Source: Agromyces lapidis
GTDB lineage: Bacteria; Actinomycetota; Actinomycetes; Actinomycetales; Microbacteriaceae
Direction of reading: 5' to 3'
DNA: 43,078 bases
Assembly: GCF_009749405.1 (NCBI RefSeq)
Contig: NZ_WBIQ01000003.1
Coordinates: 1-43,078, forward strand
A model generated the notes under the pieces. It saw only the letters and a list, made by a program, of their open reading frames with translations. It did not search any database and had not been told where the DNA came from. This document shows, piece by piece, positions 26,302-33,739 of the stretch. The position numbers were made by a program, and so were the translations under genes. Position 1 is the first letter of the stretch, and every line of letters starts with the position of its first letter.

Positions 26302-26337
26302 CGAACGGCGCGCCGGGAGTTCCCGGGGCGCCGTTCG
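26302..26337 (+). terminator. Long hairpin terminator of NlpC/P60 gene
   Basis: CGAACGGCGC (26302-26311) pairs with GCGCCGTTCG (26328-26337); after a G-G mismatch an inner CCGGG/CCCGG stem closes the loop AGTT. Confidence 0.85.
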
Positions 26338-26342
26338 TGCTC

Positions 26343-26348
26343 TAGCCT
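26343..26348 (+). promoter_or_regulatory. -10 box of a possible small RNA
   Basis: TAGCCT lies directly after the NlpC terminator. With the orphan terminator at 26484 it would define a transcript of about 160 nt. No good -35 is seen. Confidence 0.3.
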
Positions 26349-26354
26349 GAAACC

Positions 26355-26515
26355 CTGACGATCCGAGATACCGGGCAGGTGAAGCCGATGGTGAAGGCGC
26401 ACAGCATCCATTCCACGGGTGCGCGCGCGCAATTCCACCAACGGCGCAGCAGTCAGCCGAGTACCATCCGCGCGAACGCGCCGACGGGCACTGTCTTCAT
26501 GACGGTGCCCGTTTT
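26355..26515 (+). ncRNA. Candidate small RNA or attenuated leader
   Basis: The stretch is bounded by a TAGCCT box and a complete intrinsic terminator but holds no convincing gene. The 26379-26669 reading frame runs through the terminator and looks random. The RNA could be independent or an attenuator of the HNH gene 120 nt further on. The remaining gap 26516-26637 shows nothing else. Confidence 0.3.
26484..26515 (+). terminator. Intrinsic terminator with U-run, no gene upstream
   Basis: ACGGGCACTGTC (26484-26495), loop TTCAT, GACGGTGCCCGT (26501-26512), then TTT. It is the only hairpin in the window with a real T-run. Confidence 0.8.
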
Positions 26516-26637
26516 GCGTTCTCGGGGTCGGTGCGGCGACGCCTCCACCCGCAGATCCTCGCCCATCGGGCGTGCCCTCGGGTCGTCAAGTCCTGCACGC
26601 GGCTGGAAGCCATCCAGCCCCGATCGGAAGGCCCCCC

Positions 26638-27135
26638 ATGCGCACTCTCGTGCTCAACGCCGGATATGAACCGCTCGCCGTCGTCTCCTTCAAACGGGCG
26701 CTCCTGCTCGTCATGAATCAGAAGGCGACCGTCATCCTCCGCGAGGAGGGCAATCCGGTGTGCGCGGCGAGCGGCAGCTGGGACAGGCCGAGTGTCATCC
26801 TGCTGACGCGCTACGTCCGCACTCCCCGGTCGCACCAGGTGCCGGTGAGCCGCCGCGGGGTGCTGCGGCGCGACGACCACCGCTGCGCGTACTGCGGCCG
26901 CTCCGCCGCCACCATCGATCACGTGCTGCCGCGCTCGCGAGGCGGTCGCGACACCTGGGAGAACCTCGTCGCGTGCTGCCTGCGGTGCAACAACACGAAG
27001 AGCGACCGCACGCCGGCCGAGATGGGCTGGGAGCTGCGCTTCGCACCGAAGATGCCGAACGGGCGCAGCTGGGCGGTCCGCGGCGTCGAGCGACCGCTTC
27101 CGCAGTGGAGCGAGTACCTCGCCACCGCAGCCTGA
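26638..27135 (+). CDS. HNH endonuclease-domain protein
   Basis: This 165-aa protein has an N-terminal strand-rich part (MRTLVLNAGYEPLAVVSFKR) and an HNH domain with zinc ligands CAYC and CLRC around IDHVLPRSRGG and ENLVACC, catalytic His in the IDH step and Asn in CNNTKSD. This family is widespread in actinobacterial chromosomes and is not linked to mobile DNA here. A housekeeping DNA-processing role is possible; the substrate is unknown. The start has GGAAGG at 6-7 nt. Confidence 0.93.
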   Translation: MRTLVLNAGYEPLAVVSFKRALLLVMNQKATVILREEGNPVCAASGSWDRPSVILLTRYVRTPRSHQVPVSRRGVLRRDDHRCAYCGRSAATIDHVLPRSRGGRDTWENLVACCLRCNNTKSDRTPAEMGWELRFAPKMPNGRSWAVRGVERPLPQWSEYLATAA

Positions 27136-27207
27136 GCACCGAGCGACCGGCGATCCTCGCCTGGGCCGCGGCGCTCGACGCGGCGCGCGCAGGGCTCGTG
27201 CGTCGTC

Positions 27208-27237
27208 GTGACAAACGGCGCCGCAGTGCCCTATGGT
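27208..27237 (+). promoter_or_regulatory. Promoter of CHAP gene
   Basis: GTGACA (27208-27213), 18-nt spacer and TATGGT (27232-27237), followed by 7 nt and GTG 27245. The ATG at 27233 is inside the -10 box and cannot be the start from this promoter. Confidence 0.55.
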
Positions 27238-27244
27238 AGGTCGG

Positions 27245-28054
27245 GTGCGGACCGCCCCCCGAGATCCTGAGCATGGTCGTCGACGACGCCCTGAGCCGGT
27301 CGTTCCGACCCCTCGGGCACCGCGACGCAACGGCCCGACGCGGGTCCTCGCCACGGTGCTCGTCGTGCCGGCGATCGTCGGCACCGTCGCGCTTCCGGCC
27401 TACGCCATCATTCCGGGCGGCGACGAGTTCGGGGCATCCGGCGCGTTCAGCCTGAGCGTCGCCGAGGCGCAGGACGTCACGGTCGGCGCCCTCGCGAGCG
27501 GCGCGCCGATCGTCTCCGACGGCTACGCGGTCACCACGAAGGCCTCCATCGAAGAGGCGCGCCTGGCGGCCGAAGAGGCCGAGCGGGCGCAGTGGGCCTC
27601 CGAGCTCGCCTCGCGCGGCGGCGGCAGCTACGCCCTCTACACCGTGCGCGCCGAGGGCGACGACTACCCCTGGTGGGACCAACTGCCCGACGACTACGGC
27701 GGCGGCCTCTCGCCGCTGCGCTACTACTACCGCGAGTGCGTCGACTTCGTCGCCTGGCGTCTCAACCGCGATGCCGGGGTGACCAGCGCGCCGTGGAAGT
27801 GGGACTGGTCGAACCTCGCCTCGGGCAGCGCCTACGCCTGGGCCGACGAATGGGTGAGCCACGGCTGGCCCACGTCGAGCACCCCCGTCGTCGGCGCGGT
27901 GGCCTGGTTCCCGTACAACCACGTCGCCTACGTGCAGTCGATCAACGCCGACGGCTCCGTGAACATCGAAGAGTACAACCAGAACTCCGACCACTCGTAC
28001 CACCAGCGCACGATCCCCGCAGGCGACGCGCTGTACCTGTACCCGCCGGCCTGA
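27245..28054 (+). CDS. Secreted CHAP-domain amidase/endopeptidase
   Basis: This 269-aa protein has an Arg/Pro-rich N-terminus, a signal/anchor helix (about 33-54, ending LPAYA), a linker module (55-100) shared with the NlpC/P60 protein, a short charged helix and a CHAP domain with catalytic Cys165 (RECVDFVAWRLN) and His226 (PYNHVAYVQ). It should cleave peptidoglycan outside the cell. The leaderless GTG at 27245 was chosen because the longer ATG form starts inside the -10 box. It ends at a bidirectional terminator. Confidence 0.88.
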   Translation: MRTAPRDPEHGRRRRPEPVVPTPRAPRRNGPTRVLATVLVVPAIVGTVALPAYAIIPGGDEFGASGAFSLSVAEAQDVTVGALASGAPIVSDGYAVTTKASIEEARLAAEEAERAQWASELASRGGGSYALYTVRAEGDDYPWWDQLPDDYGGGLSPLRYYYRECVDFVAWRLNRDAGVTSAPWKWDWSNLASGSAYAWADEWVSHGWPTSSTPVVGAVAWFPYNHVAYVQSINADGSVNIEEYNQNSDHSYHQRTIPAGDALYLYPPA

Positions 28055-28064
28055 ACCCGGCCGG

Positions 28065-28098
28065 GCCGGTGCGCCCGCGACGCCTCGCGGGCTCCGGC
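28065..28098. terminator. Bidirectional hairpin between CHAP and lactonase genes
   Basis: The inner stem GCCCGCGA/TCGCGGGC (28073-28080, 28085-28092) with loop CGCC is extended by GCCGG/CCGGC. The two genes converge here. Confidence 0.75.
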
Positions 28099-28106
28099 GT
28101 CGGCGC

Positions 28107-29147
28107 CTAGGGCATCCGGGCGAGGCACGCCGGCGCGGGCGTCGCGACCGTGTCGACGACCCCGAGCGGCACGCCCTCCTCATCGAGCGCGACGATCGCG
28201 ATCGAGTCGGAGCCCTGGTCGGCGACGAGGGCGAAGCGCTCGTCGCGACTGAGCTCGAGGTCTCGCGGATGCCGTCCGCCCGTCGCGACGGTGGCGACGA
28301 GCTCGAGGGTGCGCGCCCGGGCGTCGAGCCGGAGGCCGCGCAGCGCGTCGGCGTCGCGGTCGCCGATGAGCACGATGCCGCCGCGGGTGAGCCTGATCGC
28401 CGAGCATCCGAGGCCCCGCGGCTCGGTGTCGGGCCCGATCGGGAACCAGGCGAGCTCGCGCCCCTCGACGAGGTCGATGAGGCTCGCCGTGCGATCGAGT
28501 TCGTTCGCCGTGACGGCGAGGTCGCCCGAGATCACGAGATGGCGCGGGCCGGCGCCCGGGTGCATCACGATGTCGGCGTGCTCGTCGTGATCGAGCGTCG
28601 CGGGCAGACGGTCGAGGCCGATGACGCGGATGCGGTCGGCACCGAGATCGGGGACGAGCAGCCGATCGCGGTCGTGGTCGAGCACCGCCTGGTGCGGGTG
28701 CGATCCGGTCTGGCGATCGGGGTTCGGCCCTGCGCCCGAGAACTCGGCCTCGAGCACGGCGTCGGCCGAGGCGTCGGGTGCGAGCGGGTGCACGGTCACA
28801 CGGTGCCCCGAGTAGTTGGCGGCGAAGGCGAGTTCGCCCGATTCGGTGAACGCGAGGTGGCACGGGTCGCCGCTCGTGGCGCCGATGCGGCTGAACGGGG
28901 AGAGGCCGTCGCCCTCGAAGGTCCAGCTCGAGATGCGGCCGTCGGCGAGTTCGTGCACGATGCCGAGCACGCCCGATGCCCCTGAGATCGCGAGGAACAT
29001 GGGATTCGGTCCCACATCGATCGGTTCGCCGAGGGTCGCGCGCCCGTCGGCATCGAGGTCGAGCGAGCGGATGCCGCGCGCCGGAGATCCCAGCGCGCCG
29101 AGCGTCGATGCGCCGACCCAGAACCTCGTCGTGCCCGCCTCGACCAT
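28107..29147 (-). CDS. Lactonase-family beta-propeller protein (6-phosphogluconolactonase-like)
   Basis: This 346-aa protein matches the seven-bladed Lactonase/YkgB-Pgl family: repeated blades with NPMFLAIS, PCHLAFTESGELAFAANYSG, GSHPHQAVLDHDRDRLLVPDLGADRI, GPRHLVIS and HPRDLELSRDERFALVADQGSDSI. Members hydrolyse 6-phosphogluconolactone or related lactones; the substrate here is not certain. It has no signal peptide, so it is cytosolic. The ATG at 29147 follows GGAGGCGGC; a 14-residue longer form has no SD. Confidence 0.88.
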   Translation of the reverse strand: MVEAGTTRFWVGASTLGALGSPARGIRSLDLDADGRATLGEPIDVGPNPMFLAISGASGVLGIVHELADGRISSWTFEGDGLSPFSRIGATSGDPCHLAFTESGELAFAANYSGHRVTVHPLAPDASADAVLEAEFSGAGPNPDRQTGSHPHQAVLDHDRDRLLVPDLGADRIRVIGLDRLPATLDHDEHADIVMHPGAGPRHLVISGDLAVTANELDRTASLIDLVEGRELAWFPIGPDTEPRGLGCSAIRLTRGGIVLIGDRDADALRGLRLDARARTLELVATVATGGRHPRDLELSRDERFALVADQGSDSIAIVALDEEGVPLGVVDTVATPAPACLARMP

Positions 29148-29223
29148 GCCGCCTCCGTTCTCGCGGCAGGGCCGCACGTCCACGCGCACGCCGTGCGCCG
29201 CCGATCACGCTACCGGAGTGCCA

Positions 29224-29229
29224 TAGAAT
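29224..29229 (+). promoter_or_regulatory. -10 box of tRNA-Arg
   Basis: TAGAAT lies 10 nt before the mature tRNA, a near-consensus box. Confidence 0.5.
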
Positions 29230-29239
29230 CGAACGACCG

Positions 29240-29311
29240 GCCTCTGTAGCTCAATGGAAGAGCAACTCCGTCCTAAGGAGCAGGTTGGGGGTTCGAGTCC
29301 CTCCAGGGGCA
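29240..29311 (+). tRNA. tRNA-Arg (anticodon CCT)
   Basis: The acceptor GCCTCTG pairs with CAGGGGC (one G-U). The D arm is GCTC...GAGC and the anticodon loop GTCCTAA gives CCT, reading AGG. The T arm is GGGGG-TTCGAGT-CCCTC. The CCA end is not encoded. AGG is a rare codon in such GC-rich genomes. Confidence 0.96.
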
Positions 29312-29401
29312 CCGACTGGTGCGCACCGGCGCCGACCACGACGCGAACCGATTCGGGACGTTCGGCGCGTGTCCACCCCCGAACGGGGGGAGTTCCGGTG
29401 C

Positions 29402-29588
29402 TACGCTCGAGGTACTTCGCAGCGACGGCGGCGACGATGTTTCGGGTACATCGCCTCCTCATTACTGTCACCGCGGAGAGCGACGGGGAAGGATCCGGGG
29501 GGCAATGATCTCTTCCTCGCCTAGCGACGCGTGTGCCATCGGGCGTACGCCATCGCCGGGTTCGCGACCTACCCGCGTGGTCCGGTGA
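29402..29588 (+). other. Possible short transcript with tiny reading frames
   Basis: The 361-nt gap 29312-29672 has a C5/G5 hairpin at 29376-29389, a TACGCT box (29402-29407), and a 27-codon frame 29505-29588 with a G-rich possible SD that ends 2 nt before a perfect hairpin. None of the peptides looks like a known family, so coding is doubtful. Confidence 0.2.
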
Positions 29589-29590
29589 TG

Positions 29591-29623
29591 GCCGGGCCGG
29601 CGATTCCCCCTCGCCGGCCCGGC
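29591..29623. terminator. Perfect 13-bp hairpin, terminator of SNF2 gene
   Basis: GCCGGGCCGGCGA (29591-29603) and TCGCCGGCCCGGC (29611-29623) pair completely around TTCCCCC. It lies 50 nt past the minus-strand SNF2 stop and could also end a plus-strand transcript. Confidence 0.8.
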
Positions 29624-29672
29624 GGTCCTCTCCGTTCGGCATCGTCGCGCCGGTCCGCCCGGCGGAGCCGGC

Positions 29673-32600
29673 TCATCCGCCGATGAGCCCGCGCAGGTCG
29701 TCGGCGGTGAGCGACTCGCTGAACAGCTCGTCGTCGTCCATGAGCGACGACACCAGCGCGGCCTTCTTCGCCTTGAGCGCCATCACCTTCTCCTCGATCG
29801 TGCCCTCGGCGACCATGCGGTAGACCATCACGGTCTTCGACTGGCCGATGCGGTGCGCGCGGTCGACCGCCTGCGCTTCGCTCGCGGGGTTCCACCAGGG
29901 GTCGAGCAGGAACACGTAGTCGGCTTCGGTGAGGTTGAGCCCGAATCCGCCCGCCTTGAGGCTGATGAGGAACACGGGCGCGTCGCCGGTGCGGAAGCGG
30001 TCGATGACCTCGCTCCGGCGCCGGGTCGAGCCGTCCAGGTAGGCGTACGGCACGCCGGCCGCCTCGAGCCGCGCGGCGGCGAGCTCGAGGAACGAGGTGA
30101 ACTGGCTGAACACGAGCGCCCGGTGCCCCTCGGCGATGACCTCGTCGAGCTGGTCGAACAGGGCGTCGAGCTTCGCCGAAGGCACGTCGCCGTACTGCTC
30201 GGAGTCGATGAGGGCCGCGTGCAGGCTCAGCATGCGGAGGAGCGTGAGCGAACGGAACACCGTGAAGCGGTTGCGGTCGAGGTCGTCGATGAGGCCGAGC
30301 AGCTTCTGGCGTTCGCGTTGCAGGAAGGTGTCGTAGATGCGGCGGTGCGTCGGATCGAGCGCGACCTGGAGCACCTGCTCCTGCTTCTCGGGCAGTTCGG
30401 GGGCGACGAGCTCCTTCGTACGACGAAGCACGAGCGGGCGGATGCGACGGCGGAGCGTCGCCAGCCGTTCGCCGTTGCGGTCGATCTCGATGGGCCGGCG
30501 GTAGCGTTCGGCGAAGGCCCTGGCCGAGGGGAACAGGCCGGGCGCGACGATGCGCAGCAGCGCCCACAGCTCCATGAGGTTGTTCTCGACCGGGGTGCCG
30601 GTCACGGCGAGCCTGAACGGCGCGCGGATGTCGCGGGCGGCCTGATTCGCCTTCGAGTTGCCGTTCTTCACGAACTGCGCCTCGTCGAGCACGAGGCCCG
30701 ACCAGTCGAGTTCGGCGAAGGCCCCGGCGTCGAGGCGGAGGATCGCGTAACTCGTGACGACGAGGTCGGCCCCGGCGATCACGTCCTCGAGCCGTCGACG
30801 GCTCGCCGACTGCGTCGCCGTCACCGTCACGACGCGGAGTCCCGGCGCGAATCGCGCCGACTCCCGCTCCCAGTTCGACACCACCGAGGTCGGCGCCACG
30901 ACGAGGAACGGGGATGCCGAGGCATCCGATCGCCCCTTCGCATGCGCGACGAGCGCGAGCGTCTGGGCCGTCTTGCCGAGCCCCATGTCGTCGGCGAGGA
31001 TGCCGCCGAGGCCGTGCCGGTGGAGGAACGCGAGCCAGCGGAAGCCCTCGAGCTGGTAGGGGCGCAGTTCGATCGCGAAGCCCTCGGGCTGGGGGATCGG
31101 CTCGATACCGTCGGGGGCGTTGAGGCCGGCGACCGTCTCCCGCCACGAGACGGCGGCGGCCGACTCGTCGGCGAGATCCTCGAACTCGGCCCAGAGGCTC
31201 GTCTGCGTGCGGTGGATCGGCAGTTCTCCGCCCTCCCACTCGTCGAGGGTGCCGGCTTCCTCGAGGAGTTCGCGGAGCGGCGCGAACACCGGCTGATCGA
31301 GCGAGAGGTAGCTGCCGTCGACGAGGAGGAGCTTCTTGCGCCCGTGCGAGAGTGCGCTGAACAGCGGGCCGAACGGCACCTTCTTGCCCTCGACCGTGAC
31401 CACCACCCCGAGGTCGAACCAGTCGGTGCGCTCGCTCTCGACGGTCGTCACGGTGAGCTTCGGCGCCTCGGTGAGCTCGCGGTACTCGGGCGCCTCGCCG
31501 ACGACGTCGACGCGCAGGTGCTCGAGCGCCTCCAGTCGCGGCAGGACGCGGGTCGAGAACTCGGCGGCCTCGACGCCGCGCACCACGACGACGGGTCTGA
31601 GGCCCGCGGATGCCTCGGCCCCGCTCCGGCGCCGGTCGCGGGCGCCGGGAGCACGGGAGGTTCGCAGCAGCGCCGCGCCCGTCGGCTCGCCGGCTGCGAG
31701 CTCGGCCGCGAGCTCGGCGGGCCGCCGCTCGTGCGCGGGGTCGTGGAACTCGGGGTCGGGGGCGTCGAACGCGAGGCGCCGACCGCCGTCGGTCTCCCAC
31801 TCCCAGACCAGGCGCACCAGATGGCCCGGCTCGTGGGTCACGGTCGCGACGAGCGTCGCCGGCGGAAGCGCTGGCAGCTCGACCGCGGGGTCGTCGCTCG
31901 CGATGCGCACCGCGCGCGCGAGCCGCGGGTACTCCTCGCGGGCGAAGTCGTCGAACTCGGCGGCGGGCACCACGATGGGGTCGGTGCGACGCACGACGGC
32001 CCGGGCGGCCGGGGTCAACGAGGTCGAGAGCGGCGCGAGGGTGATGCGGCCCCGGGCGAAGTCGAAGGTGTAGACCCCGTGGTCGCCGATGAGGCGCGCC
32101 CGACGGCTCGGATGGCGCTCCCCGTCGACCGCGACGGTGGGTGCGAGCTCGAGGCCCGCGGGCCTCGCGGCATCGGACTCGGCATCGGCCGTTGCATCGG
32201 CATCGACTTCTGCATCGGCCGCGCGTGCGTCCAGACTGATGTCCGCGGCCTCGCCGACCACCACCTCGGTCTGGGCGGTCGATCCGACGAGGGCGATGCC
32301 GAGCGCGGAGGCCTGCTCGAAGAGCGCCCAGAGCGTCGCGCTCTCGTACTCGTCGAGCGAGATCCACGCCGAGCCGTACTCGGCGAAGGCCGAATGGCGA
32401 GCGCCCTTCAGCACCGAGAACTCCCCGAACCAGCGCGCCTGTCGCGGATCGAAGCCGCCGGCGCTCCCCTGGAATCCGACGTTCTGCCAGGTCAGGTTCG
32501 ACTTGATCCAGCCACCGCGCGCACCGCGGGTCACCGGGCGCACGGCGAGCCGGTCGACCGAGGCCTCGGTCGACGCCGGTTCGTCGCGCGCTGCCTGACG

Positions 32601-33083
32601 GGGGCCGCCGCGTCGCGCGACGCGCTCGCGCAGCTCGAACTGCAGGGCGAGCGGCTGGCGCGGCACCGACTCCCCGGCGTCGCGCCCGGCCGCCGTCGTC
32701 AGCGCCTCGAGCTCCGCACGCCAGCCGCGGCCGGCGGCATCCTCGATCTCGGGCGCCGGGGCGGCGGCCTCCTGCCTGTGGCGCTCAGCCGAGGCGAGGA
32801 GCGCGGCCGCGACGTGCTTGCAGTTGCGTCCGACCGGGCAGCTGCAGGTGCCCGACAGGATCGTCGTGCGTCCCGGGATGCCGAGGTCGAGTCGGACGTT
32901 CACCCGGTACGATTCCGCCGAGCTGCCCCGCACGACAGCGCCGAGCCGGAACCCGGCGGCCTCCCAGACGAGCTCCTCGACGGCACCCGAGCGCTCGACG
33001 GTGCGCCCGCGACTGAGGCTCAGCGGGCCGACGAGACGGGCGATGGCGAGTTCCTCGACGGGCGGGAACGAGTCGGAGGGCAT
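29673..33083 (-). CDS. SWIM zinc-finger SNF2-family ATPase (DEAD/DEAH-like helicase)
   Basis: This 1136-aa protein has an N-terminal SWIM zinc finger (Cys80-x-Cys82-x5-Cys88-x-His90), a long middle region, and an SNF2 ATPase core in the last third: Walker A DDMGLGKTAQT (Lys704), VAPTSVVSNWE, DEAQ box (Asp800), TGTPVENNLMELW, and a helicase C domain with LVFSQFTSFL, GGFGLNL and VDRAHRIGQ. Such proteins translocate on double-stranded DNA to remodel protein-DNA complexes and are common in actinobacteria. All catalytic residues look intact. The SD AGAGGG abuts the ATG, so the exact start is uncertain. A 1225-codon open frame on the other strand is a shadow. Confidence 0.93.
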   Translation of the reverse strand: MPSDSFPPVEELAIARLVGPLSLSRGRTVERSGAVEELVWEAAGFRLGAVVRGSSAESYRVNVRLDLGIPGRTTILSGTCSCPVGRNCKHVAAALLASAERHRQEAAAPAPEIEDAAGRGWRAELEALTTAAGRDAGESVPRQPLALQFELRERVARRGGPRQAARDEPASTEASVDRLAVRPVTRGARGGWIKSNLTWQNVGFQGSAGGFDPRQARWFGEFSVLKGARHSAFAEYGSAWISLDEYESATLWALFEQASALGIALVGSTAQTEVVVGEAADISLDARAADAEVDADATADAESDAARPAGLELAPTVAVDGERHPSRRARLIGDHGVYTFDFARGRITLAPLSTSLTPAARAVVRRTDPIVVPAAEFDDFAREEYPRLARAVRIASDDPAVELPALPPATLVATVTHEPGHLVRLVWEWETDGGRRLAFDAPDPEFHDPAHERRPAELAAELAAGEPTGAALLRTSRAPGARDRRRSGAEASAGLRPVVVVRGVEAAEFSTRVLPRLEALEHLRVDVVGEAPEYRELTEAPKLTVTTVESERTDWFDLGVVVTVEGKKVPFGPLFSALSHGRKKLLLVDGSYLSLDQPVFAPLRELLEEAGTLDEWEGGELPIHRTQTSLWAEFEDLADESAAAVSWRETVAGLNAPDGIEPIPQPEGFAIELRPYQLEGFRWLAFLHRHGLGGILADDMGLGKTAQTLALVAHAKGRSDASASPFLVVAPTSVVSNWERESARFAPGLRVVTVTATQSASRRRLEDVIAGADLVVTSYAILRLDAGAFAELDWSGLVLDEAQFVKNGNSKANQAARDIRAPFRLAVTGTPVENNLMELWALLRIVAPGLFPSARAFAERYRRPIEIDRNGERLATLRRRIRPLVLRRTKELVAPELPEKQEQVLQVALDPTHRRIYDTFLQRERQKLLGLIDDLDRNRFTVFRSLTLLRMLSLHAALIDSEQYGDVPSAKLDALFDQLDEVIAEGHRALVFSQFTSFLELAAARLEAAGVPYAYLDGSTRRRSEVIDRFRTGDAPVFLISLKAGGFGLNLTEADYVFLLDPWWNPASEAQAVDRAHRIGQSKTVMVYRMVAEGTIEEKVMALKAKKAALVSSLMDDDELFSESLTADDLRGLIGG

Positions 33084-33179
33084 CCCTCTATCGTCGCATC
33101 CGCGGACGCCCTCGCGCGCATCGAGCGCCGCCGAGACGGCTCAGTCGCACGGTGCCCGTGCGCCCATCCGTTCGGACGC

Positions 33180-33443
33180 TCAGTTCCAGTCGACGGCGTG
33201 CACCCAGCCGGCGATGTACGCGCGCTCGTTCTCGTCGAGGCGCACGGGCGCCCGCGGTCCCTGTGCGTCGGCCTCGCAGAGTTCGAGGATGCGTCGCACC
33301 ACGACCATGCGGAGCGGCGCATCGAGGTTCTCGAGGATCTCCTGGCGCAGCGGACCCTCGAGCATGGGCCACCAGAGGCCGATCGGTGGGAGTGTCGTCC
33401 CGCTGCGGCGCGCGGATGGGGGACGATCGATGGTCGAACTCAT
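33180..33443 (-). CDS. Hypothetical 87-aa protein
   Basis: This small soluble protein has a core of LEGPLRQEILENLDAPLRMVVVRRILELCEA and ends GWVHAVDWN. No known domain was recognised. Its ATG overlaps the stop of the 54-aa gene upstream (ATGA), and GAGGAG lies 9 nt before the start. The coupling supports it as a real gene. It points toward the SNF2 gene 97 nt downstream. Confidence 0.75.
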   Translation of the reverse strand: MSSTIDRPPSARRSGTTLPPIGLWWPMLEGPLRQEILENLDAPLRMVVVRRILELCEADAQGPRAPVRLDENERAYIAGWVHAVDWN

Positions 33444-33604
33444 TGGGCCTGCTCCTCGAAGGTCCTGCCGGTCTCGGGGTCGCGGACGACGACGCGTTCG
33501 TCGGCGTCGGAGTCCTCCTCGGCCAGCTGATGCTGCTCGGAGGCGCGGAGCGCCTCGTCCTGCTCGTCGTGCGCGCCGGGTTCGTCGGATCGTGCGTCGC
33601 CCAT
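33440..33604 (-). CDS. Hypothetical acidic 54-aa protein
   Basis: This short frame is preceded by GAGGAG at 7 nt and ends in an ATGA overlap with the next gene. About a third of its residues are Asp or Glu; it contains QLAEEDSDADE and ends RVVVRDPETGRTFEEQAQ. Standard length cut-offs would miss it. No domain or function was recognised. Confidence 0.7.
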   Translation of the reverse strand: MGDARSDEPGAHDEQDEALRASEQHQLAEEDSDADERVVVRDPETGRTFEEQAQ

Positions 33605-33648
33605 GTGATGCTCCTCGCGCCGCCGGCCGGTCGGCCCCGGCGGAGACG

Positions 33649-33654
33649 AGGTTA
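33649..33654 (-). promoter_or_regulatory. -10 box of the small two-gene unit
   Basis: TAACCT on the minus strand lies 45 nt before the 54-aa gene; the leader between is GC-rich and can fold. Confidence 0.3.
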
Positions 33655-33681
33655 CGCCGGTCGCAGGGCCGGCACGAGGGA

Positions 33682-33710
33682 TTGACGCACTTTCCCGTCG
33701 GTGCTACCGC
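33682..33710 (+). promoter_or_regulatory. Promoter of DNA ligase gene
   Basis: TTGACG (33682-33687), 17-nt spacer and TACCGC (33705-33710). RNA would start near 33717. Confidence 0.45.
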
Positions 33711-33739
33711 CGCGCGGCGAGGAGGTGCAGGATGGTCGG

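Noticed and set aside
26379..26669. 96-codon frame before the HNH gene
   Set aside because: It runs through an intrinsic terminator and overlaps the HNH start; composition looks random.
26638..27135. HNH protein as a homing endonuclease or mobile-element remnant
   Set aside because: No intron, intein, transposase or flanking repeat is visible, and its codon use matches its neighbours.
27233..27244. ATG 27233 as start of the CHAP gene
   Set aside because: It lies inside the TATGGT -10 box; GTG 27245 has leaderless spacing.
29853..33530. 1225-codon open frame on the plus strand
   Set aside because: It is antisense to the SWIM-SNF2 gene, rich in Arg/Ala/Glu, and shows no motif; it follows from third-position G/C bias.
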